Shown: piece after piece, positions 54,661 to 64,000 of the stretch
Layout: each line of letters begins with the position of its first letter
Numbering within the stretch: position 1 is the first letter of the stretch
Origin: Tanypteryx hageni
Lineage: Eukaryota > Arthropoda > Insecta > Odonata > Petaluridae
Length of the DNA stretch: 64,000 nt
Direction: 5' to 3'
Assembly: GCA_028673005.1 (NCBI GenBank)
Contig: CM054113.1
Coordinates: 172,096,837-172,160,836, forward strand
Notes under the pieces: generated by a model
The model's input: only the letters and a program-made list of their open reading frames with translations
The model's database searches: none
What the model was told of the DNA's origin: nothing
Made by a program: the position numbers and the translations under genes

Positions 54661-57600
54661 ATTTTATGTTAGTAGGTATATTTACATGGTATAGCAATGT
54701 TTTTCAACCTTTTTTTTGTATCGAAACTTTGGAATGGAGAAAAAATTGGCGGAACACCTATATAGGTGCATACACACATATATATTTACCATCTACGTAC
54801 GAGGTTCTTATAATTGGTATTGCTACGAGGAATTTTATAAATTGTCGTAGAAGAGATTTAGATAGAAATTACGGAAACTCCTGTAGCGTTTTATTAGATA
54901 CTGCTACTGCTACAGTGCTCACAAAAATCCTATTAGCGTGTAAGAGCAAAATGCCCAAGTATTCACGCCGCTTACTCATAGGTTCACCCTTTACTTCACG
55001 GAGACAGATATGAAGCCATCAATAATAATAGCTTCTTTGGCGGAATGTTTTCAAATAAAATGAGTTTTTCCCATTCGAATTAAATCTGATTTTATCTTTA
55101 AAACCTTTCGTGTCGTGCCAAATTAAAGAGTAGCGAAGGAAAGTTGCCAATTAAGTAAATATCGAGGATGAATTTCACCTAATTACTCACTGCCTCCTCC
55201 TAGAATACAGTCTGGATAAAAAAGAGATCCTCGCGGAAAAGAAAGTGGCTCCTTTTGCTCTTTATCTCACCTACAACCCTTTTGGATTATTACATATTGT
55301 TTTGACAAGAAAAAGCTGATGGAGCCCTAACTTTTTGCATTAAATGATTTTCAAGCGATCTATCCAAGACTCAAAGAGTGAACATAATTTATTATAATAA
55401 TTGGCTTCATATTTGTTTACACGAAACATAAATTCTGCTGCTAAGGCATCTGAGTAATTATGAACATGAATATTGGGAATAAGGTTGCGTTTGATACTAG
55501 CAGAGTCGAGTTTAGTACCAGTCAAACTTTCGAATAATTGACTAGGAAAGTGACACGTTAGTGAATCAAGATTTGAATCATCTTATGACGAGCTACCGAG
55601 TGTAATGGACGTATCACCTCTAACAACAATTAATGTAATATTATGTAATCGTCGACGCCCTCGTATAAATCAACATCGGTCATGGATTAATGCCATAAAT
55701 GCAAAACTAGTAGATTTAGAAACGTAATGTCATTTAAATTCTGGTTGAATAGAAGGCCATGAAAAGTTTTCAGAATTTTCTCGTACGAGTTATTAAAAGT
55801 TTAGCATAAATGGTTGGAAATGGCATTCGTAAATTGGACAAATCTCTTTCACCGAGAAAATTAACTTTTCCGCTTTACTAAATTTGAGTCAAAAATATAT
55901 AAGGATAGAGAAGAGATATTCAGTATTTGTTTGAAACTTTGACTTCAAATAGCCACTAAAATGGGCAGGAAAAAAATATCACCGAATATAGCATAAAAAT
56001 TTAACTAAAAAACAATTAAGTTCTTATCGTAAAATGAGCAGAAGAGGAATTTCATAGTTTTTTCTAACATTTTTCCTTCGGTTGTTTATATTTTAAATTC
56101 GTATCAGCACACACCAGTTTCCTGAAAAGCAATATTTTTTGTTCCATTATCGTTAGAAAACTTTAAGAAACGCGATATGAAATTTCAGCTTCATAAGAAG
56201 CTGTTTTCTAAACGTTTCCAGGCAACATTTCTTGGTCGAATAACTTTTAAAGATGTATTTATTACGTACATTTCAGGCTCATAAACCTATTGATTTGCTG
56301 CAAGCAAACGGATGGATGAAGAGTTTTCATAGGATATCTTCTTTAAATAAAATACGTTTATATCGTCGATAGTAAATACTTAGTTGTTCTCATTATAAAA
56401 AATAATTAATTCAATCGATGGAAATTATGTTCGTTAAAGCCTCTTATTCAAACACTTTGACATTGTTCACAACATCACTAATCTATTAACAACGATGGAC
56501 TGTTAACTTGATCCATTCAATTCTGACAAAATCAGGATCATAAACCCTTCAAGCGTGATCGATTTCAATATAAGAAGTTTAATGTATAAAATAACTTCAA
56601 GATACGCAGAATAATCGATAAAAATTGTTTTTCTACACGCACGAAAAGCATAGACAAAGACATTTTCACTTTCGTAACGTTTTCATTCTCTCCTAATTCT
56701 TCTATTCTTTTATCCATGTTAAGTTACATAGAAGTCTTTAGGCTGCTTCAGATTGCAAGGTAGCTAAATTCCTCAAGGGTCATAAAAAATTCATAATATG
56801 GGAAGAAAAGCAAAAAGCTGAATCTGCCGCTTGGGAGGGAGAAAAATTGACATTGATGTGGAAACAAATGAATTTTCTACAAAAGTCAAATTTTTGTTTT
56901 TGAATGGCAACATGAAATTGCCACTTTTCACCTCTTATGAGATCTAAAAAGTAATTTCTTGAATATTTCCAATATTAATAGGGATAATATCGCTATTTTT
57001 TATTTATACACTATTTACACGGCCTAGATACAGTAAATGGACGACGATTCATTGTTATTAAGAAGGAAACAATCATTATAGGAAATAATTTTAACTATTA
57101 GACTCACTCGGAAATCCAGCAGTATCAGGCTGTCCCTTGGATTTCTCTCATCGGCGAAGGAATCTACTGTCCCGCTCTGCTCTTCGTCTACGGATCAGAA
57201 GTTATGTGCGGAAACGGCATCCCCTTTGATAGCAGCTGTTACTAGTAACCAGCGTGAAATAGCGAGTGAGGTTTTCTACAATTTTGAGTTTTTTTTATGC
57301 ACGGAGTTCCTGAGTAATCAGATCGTGACTTCATCGGAGTCACATGGTCTACAAGGACAACCCGTTGCTACCAGATTTGAACCATTGTTAAGGTCAGTTG
57401 TTGCGCGGGCATGAGATTGTGCACTAGTATAAAACTTAGTTCGTCGAAAGAATAATAAACTTTTGTCAGAGATTCACGAATTTTATGTCGCAATATATAC
57501 TACACTTATGTAAATATCGGCAGTTATTAAAATCCCTATTGTTTTTGTTATAGATTAGCGGTTTTGATGTTATATTTTCCGACGACAAAGTTTTCAAATC

Positions 57601-59200
57601 AAGTTGAATTTACCGCCTTCTCATGATCGATTGTGGCAGTCAAATATGAATTTTTATGAAAGATATTCTCAATATTAAATCGTGATTCACAACACCAAAA
57701 ACTAAAGAATCATTTGAGGATATAAAAGAACTTACTTCGCTCCGTCGTTGTCTGGCAGGCAATACAAACGAGAAGTCATTACGGCAATGGTGAAAAGACA
57801 TCGTCTGCATATTCAATTGTTAACTTCGTTTCCTATAACACCTTAGATATAAGCAAATACTAGAACCCCTACGGATACAAGTTTCCGTGTCGTGATTCTT
57901 GCAAATTTGGTGTCATTAGTTTCTAAAGATTCAGTAAGGTTGTTGCGCGAAGCTACTTCCCAAATTAGAATGTACCGCTAGTTGACATAAGAACGCCTAC
58001 CTCGGTATTTACCAACACTATTTAAGGAGGTAAATGCTAGAACGTCCGAGATTAAACCACATATATTACGAATAGTAATTTCTGTATGCTTGCAAATACA
58101 TCAACCCTTGGTAAAACTTCCGATGCCCTGAACTTGCCCAACTTTCTAACATTACGTAAGCTACCGTCACTATATAACTTAGTTTGCGAGGTTTCCGTAA
58201 GATAGCGTCATAAATTGTAGGCACATAAATTTGATTTTAAAGCATTAAAAAGCACTATCTTTAATAGTATTTTGTATGAAAAAATAGCATAGATGTCCAT
58301 AGAAATGAAGCGCCATTATTTATTTCGCATTTCCGTGAATACTTTTATTTATTTTTATGGTAAAAATCTCTTATTTTCTGTATTTTATGAAATTCGTTTT
58401 TATGCAGCTTACCTTATCACCTTTAGATGGTAATTTTCCATTTCAGTTGATGATATAATAGTATGAATTTCTGTTTAAGTTCAAAGGGATGAACTTACGA
58501 AAAAAACATATACAAACTAGACCCACTAAAAGCAAGGGCAACTTAACCTTGTCTTACCTACAGCAAGAAACTCCAGAATCATGAAAATAACAACCAGAGA
58601 TAATTAGAAATTTACTACATAAAATTGTAGATTTATATTGTAAATACTTTTAATCTCAGTTCTAATCTATAAAAATGGAAGCTTGGTGTATTGAACTGAT
58701 TCATTTTTAAACAAGGCTATTACATAACAGACACTTAATTGCTCAATGGAAATATTTTTTTACTATAAAGTTGAAACGATATTTTTTAATTTTACAAGAT
58801 AACACATAAAAATCAATGAAATTGAATTAAAAATAATTTGGATGACTTGATGAATACTACCCAATCAACCAAGCGGAAATATTACAAAGGCATGTCTACA
58901 AGACATGTTAAGAATCCATGAAGGGAATGTAATAGCACACTCTTAAAATCAAATTTAATATGGTTATGGGAATATTTATTTATTGATTACAGTATTATTA
59001 CCTTTACTGAAAGTTATTTTCTCTAGGATATACTTTTATTTCCACAATTTTAGTGTACAAATATAATATAAACATAATTAAAAATTCATTTCAAGTTCTG
59101 AAAGCCTCCAATGTAAAGCAATATAAAAGACATTACTGCCCAGCTTAACTAAACATGAGTAACTGAAACATTCAACATACGATATGTCATGTTTTCGCTA
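54660..59200. other. No gene recognised
   Basis: Long AT-rich stretch. AATGTTTTTCAACCTTTTTT at 54695 with GGCGGAACACC at 54750 looks like the start of a hAT MITE without a matching end. The higher-GC block 57110-57420 has an ORF of 62 codons but no domain. Confidence 0.35.
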
Positions 59201-59222
59201 GACTTTAATTATACATTTGATC

Positions 59223-59228
59223 TTTATT
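59223..59228 (-). terminator. Candidate polyadenylation signal for ZFYVE21
   Basis: AATAAA on the minus strand about 730 bases after the ZFYVE21 stop codon; it is the first exact match seen there. Not proven. Confidence 0.25.
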
Positions 59229-59959
59229 TTGCTCAGATATATATAAGGCACTGTAAATATGGAAGACAAATTGCGATGTGTTATATTAAAAGCAAAAATA
59301 TTTACTTTATCATCTCTGGTAATATATAGCACCTAATACAGATTGCCTGAAAAGTGTTTGATTTTCTTATCCTTCTCCTAAAAAATAACTACTGAAAATG
59401 AGTATGACAATGTATTATTCTTGCCCTTGAACAATTTGTTTCAGACCCGTATTCTATGGCAGGAATATCAGAGAAATTTGATAAAAACTCAACTTGAATT
59501 GGAAAGCTCAGTCTCCGACTTTCATCAAACAATACCAATAACCACAAACAGGCAAACAAAACATATGCACATTTCAACAGCTAAACAAACATAATAAGTA
59601 GCAATGAACTGAAATTTGTGAATTATCCCTGATGTAGATTAGTTTGTAGTAAAATGAAAAAATGGTTTCCTCAGCTGTTTTACATATAAAGAAGTTAATT
59701 AGGAATTTGACAGTTGCGAGTAATATTTGCAACAGTCAAACAGAGGAAATTATCAAATACATCAACTTTGGTATTAAAAATCAACTTCAGGCGGTGTGTT
59801 TCACACGGCAAATTTCCCTAATCATGATTTTTACATGAATATTATTACTTTCTGTAAATTTCATATAAAAATGATTTCACCTCATGGTCCCCCGTATTTG
59901 TACAGGATATGATAAAATAAGCATAAAAACATCTTCCATGCTTTGCAAATGTGCTTGGG

Positions 59960-61631
<1,672 letters not shown>

Positions 61632-61639
61632 TTAAGCCG

Positions 61640-61860
61640 AAACTAAATTGATGCATTGACCAAAGGGATAAGGACCGGAGATAGCGGTCGCCTCATTAGA
61701 GGCGAAACGTGAATGATTTCTTACATCAACACGACACCCACACAATATTTACTAAATTATCGCAGCCTCGACTGCAACCCCAAAAATTCCCTTATAACGT
61801 AACGGTGATTTTTTGATCGGCCATTTTTGAGGTAAAAGTTACAGAATGTCCGATAGTTAA
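61640..61860 (-). promoter_or_regulatory. Probable ZFYVE21 upstream region
   Basis: Just upstream of the start codon, GC is higher than further out, with TAATCGATAGAC (part of a DRE-like TATCGATA) at 61626-61637 and GATCGGCCATTTTTG near 61817. No TATA box is clear. Inferred from position. Confidence 0.3.
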
Positions 61861-61957
61861 GAACTTTGTAACTGAAAAAACATACAAGCATTAAAATTTA
61901 AATGTAGACAGTAATTTTTAGATTATCTTCGGTTAATGTGAATATGTTCTTCGGAGG

Positions 61958-61970
61958 GGGGGGGGGGGTA
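61958..61970 (+). repeat. Poly(G) run
   Basis: A run of at least a dozen G bases, unusual in this AT-rich sequence and prone to sequencing-length error. Confidence 0.85.
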
Positions 61971-62110
61971 CAAACGAAGTTTTGTAAAGCATAGCAACTA
62001 TTGCTGAATTCATTAAATAATTCAGTTTTTTAAACCCCATTTTGGTCTTGGTGAATATACTTATGTTAAGGAAATAAAGTTTAAGGGCCCAAAGAATTTC
62101 ATGTATTAAT

Positions 62111-63246
62111 AGGGTTGCCAGATATCCAGACATGAAAAGCAGGACATTAACTTATTTCTAGGTATGGAAAGCGGGGCATTGTTACCTGAGGAGAAGAAAA
62201 TTTTTATTATTTTGTTAATTGAGCTAAAAGGAATTCTCATACTGCATTTTAGTTATTCCACTAACAATATCGGTATAATATTTATCCATTAAATGTTTAC
62301 ATTGATAAATGTGTGTCACAGTTTACAAAGTAGGGTTTCCTAACAAAATATGAAAAAGAATTTAGTACATTATGATTTTTTGATTATAAACATATATTCA
62401 TGATGGACTTGTATTACAAAGGTACATAGTTTAAAATAAGTAAAGTTGAAACAAATACATAAATAAAGAAATCATCACAAAAGTGTAACTTAAGGCTATT
62501 GGTCCATATGTATAATTATTTTTATAACATAATAAATATTTATTTTTTGATTAACTGTAGTTAGTAACATTTTCCCCTTTGCAGTATTTATATATTTTTA
62601 GAAATCAATGCTTGTAAAATCAAAATTCTGTGCAGTTATTAGTTTATATCACGGCCCTCCTGCATGAGGATAAGCACCTCAGGTGGCCACCCAATTACTA
62701 AATAAATTATCAGTCTTTGCAATCCACAGTGAATATTTCAGATCTTTGAGCCATTCAGTATTAAATGTGCAGTGAATTCTTTTCATTATTTTAAATTTCA
62801 GAGTAAGAATCATCATAATCCATTTCCATATTAGCACGGGGAGTGAGCTTTGGGGTTATTTGCATCTAAAAAAAAATTTGTTAAAAAATAACAAAATAAA
62901 ATACTAATAAAATTTGTACTCCTTACAAATCATATACATAACAAGCATTGATAACTTAGTTTAAGATAGGACTACATGAGTTGTGTGCACTCGAACTGCA
63001 CATTGCACAAGAGTGTCAACAGGCAGGCTGACTAGCACTTGCAGCGGGTACACTGGAAAACTAGTATAGCAACTGAAGCGTGACCTTCTAAAACGACAAG
63101 GGTAGTCAGGCTTCTGCTGTCATATTCATTTTCCACTATTTTGCAGAGTTTCATACTAGAGAAAATACAGAAGTGGCCAAAAACGGGACATTTTGAGAAC
63201 AGTGGGACAGGGAACAAAATTTAAAAAGCGGACGAGTGGCAACCTT
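62111..63246. mobile_element. Candidate 1.1-kb non-autonomous TIR element (hAT-like ends)
   Basis: Left end AGGGTTGCCAGATATCC and right end (reverse complement) AAGGTTGCCACTCGTCC share GGTTGCCA and TCC. Ten bases on each side match at nine positions: ATGTATTAAT at 62101-62110 and ATGTAATAAT at 63247-63256. No transposase sequence inside. A 9-10 bp duplication would suit a Mutator-type element, an eight-base part of it a hAT. Confidence 0.5.
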
Positions 63247-63486
63247 ATGTAATAATGCTGATAAAAATTTCAAAATTATGAATGTGAGTGGACATATAAA
63301 ATAAAAAAATTTGCATATGAAATTTATGTACATGTAAATATGAAAGTAAATTAGATAAACTATATATTTAAACTATTGTGCTCCCCACTCTTGAGGGATA
63401 AGGATTGTTTTATATTGAAAATAGTACATATATAGCAATGGTAAATACATAGCAACATTTATCGAAAAACAATTGGAGAGTTCATC

Positions 63487-63520
63487 AACTTGGGGGTTAG
63501 GGTGCGGAGCCCCCATTGAA
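63487..63520. repeat. G5/C5 hairpin
   Basis: TGGGGGTTAGGGTGCGGAGC followed by CCCCCA can fold into a short GC stem. It lies near the Merlin relic and may be part of its end, which cannot be shown here. Confidence 0.3.
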
Positions 63521-63626
63521 ATAATTCTTCTCCTTCGACTTTTTCGCTTGTTGTCCCTATGAATTCCACAATAACTTCTCTGCAGAACTGAAACCAGTCG
63601 ACATGGGTGCTCTTTGATAACCCATA

Positions 63627-63863
63627 CTACTTTTCAATATCTTTTGAAAGAGTTTTGTTTATAATTTCGAAGGTCATCATCATTAACTTATTAATTGTAA
63701 ACCAAGATCCGCATTTGATAATTTTCATTGTTTTCCACTTCATTTTGATCATCTTTCCATCTTCTATTTTCTCTATTGTATGATTACACTGCCATTTAAA
63801 ACCATCACTCATGTATTTGTGCCTTGTGAAGGTCATTGGTTTTTCACATTTCATGCATTCCAT
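63627..63863 (-). pseudogene. Merlin transposase N-terminal relic
   Basis: 78 codons: MECMKCEKPMTFTRHKYMSD, GFKWQC, then a basic stretch and KCGSWFTINKLMMMTFEIIN. The C-x2-C...PM...DG-x-W-C...GSWF-x-S/N-L layout is that of Merlin (IS1016-like) transposases just before the DDE core. The catalytic part is missing; a second zinc-binding Cys is present in CNHT. Assignment is by motif only. Confidence 0.55.
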
Positions 63864-64000
63864 CGAAGATTTGATTTTTCATACCTTGTCAAAATTTTAT
63901 GCTGATTTCCTTATTGGCAAATATGTATAAAATAAATGCCCATGACATTTCTCCTTTTTCCCCCAGTAACATTTTTCCTGATGATGTTTGTGGAATTGTC

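Overview
The window looks like a piece of a repeat-rich, AT-rich arthropod nuclear genome (an insect is most likely; no species is claimed). Protein-coding sequence is split into short exons with GT-AG introns. Two host genes can be read. The rest is dominated by decayed mobile elements of groups common in arthropods: hAT, piggyBac, pogo/Tigger, mariner, Merlin, Penelope, CR1/L2-like and RTE-like LINEs, and a tRNA-derived SINE. No rRNA gene, complete tRNA gene, CRISPR array or bacterial-type operon is visible.

Host genes, both on the minus strand. (1) A 12-TM major facilitator of the SLC46 family (proton-coupled folate transporter-like), coding exons at 20877-20546, 14319-13955, 9590-9462, 8952-8851, 4644-4507, 4086-4003 and 3398-3242. 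All six joins agree in phase and give about 436 residues if translation stops at the TAA just past the last exon (3240-3238). Its introns reach 6.2 kb and are full of transposons. (2) A complete ZFYVE21 orthologue (FYVE zinc finger plus C-terminal PH-like domain, 228 residues) in seven exons from 61622 to 59960; six of its introns are 70-534 bp and contain no recognised transposon.

Layout: 1-344 LINE 3' end; 345-1960 nothing recognised; 1968-2750 hAT relic; 2884-20877 SLC46 gene, with a SINE (5763), repeat A (6500), piggyBac relic (7476), hAT MITE (11006), nested Tigger-like elements (11356-13531), a pogo-like element with a MITE inside (16064-16748) and an (AT)n tract (19174); 21900-24540 pogo end, tandem 415-bp repeat split by a Penelope element; 25980-26100 possible 5' exon or promoter of SLC46; 26368-29445 a large inverted repeat around a second Penelope relic; 29460-34030 repeat A with polypurine tracts split by a 5'-truncated LINE; 36411-37200 MITE and SINE, both inverted relative to their partners 20-31 kb away; 38030-40760 repeat A, RTE-like LINE, LINE relic; 42320 hAT MITE; 43480-46203 hAT relic split by a mariner-like element; 46326-48300 pogo end and LINE relic; 49740-50240 repeat B; 52790-54660 hAT and piggyBac relics; 54660-59959 nothing coding recognised; 59960-61622 ZFYVE21; 62111-63246 TIR element; 63627-63863 Merlin relic.

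The two genes show no obvious functional link. I did not find a convincing new multi-gene system; the interesting content is the layered history of insertions, several with visible target-site duplications, and a few gene-structure questions.
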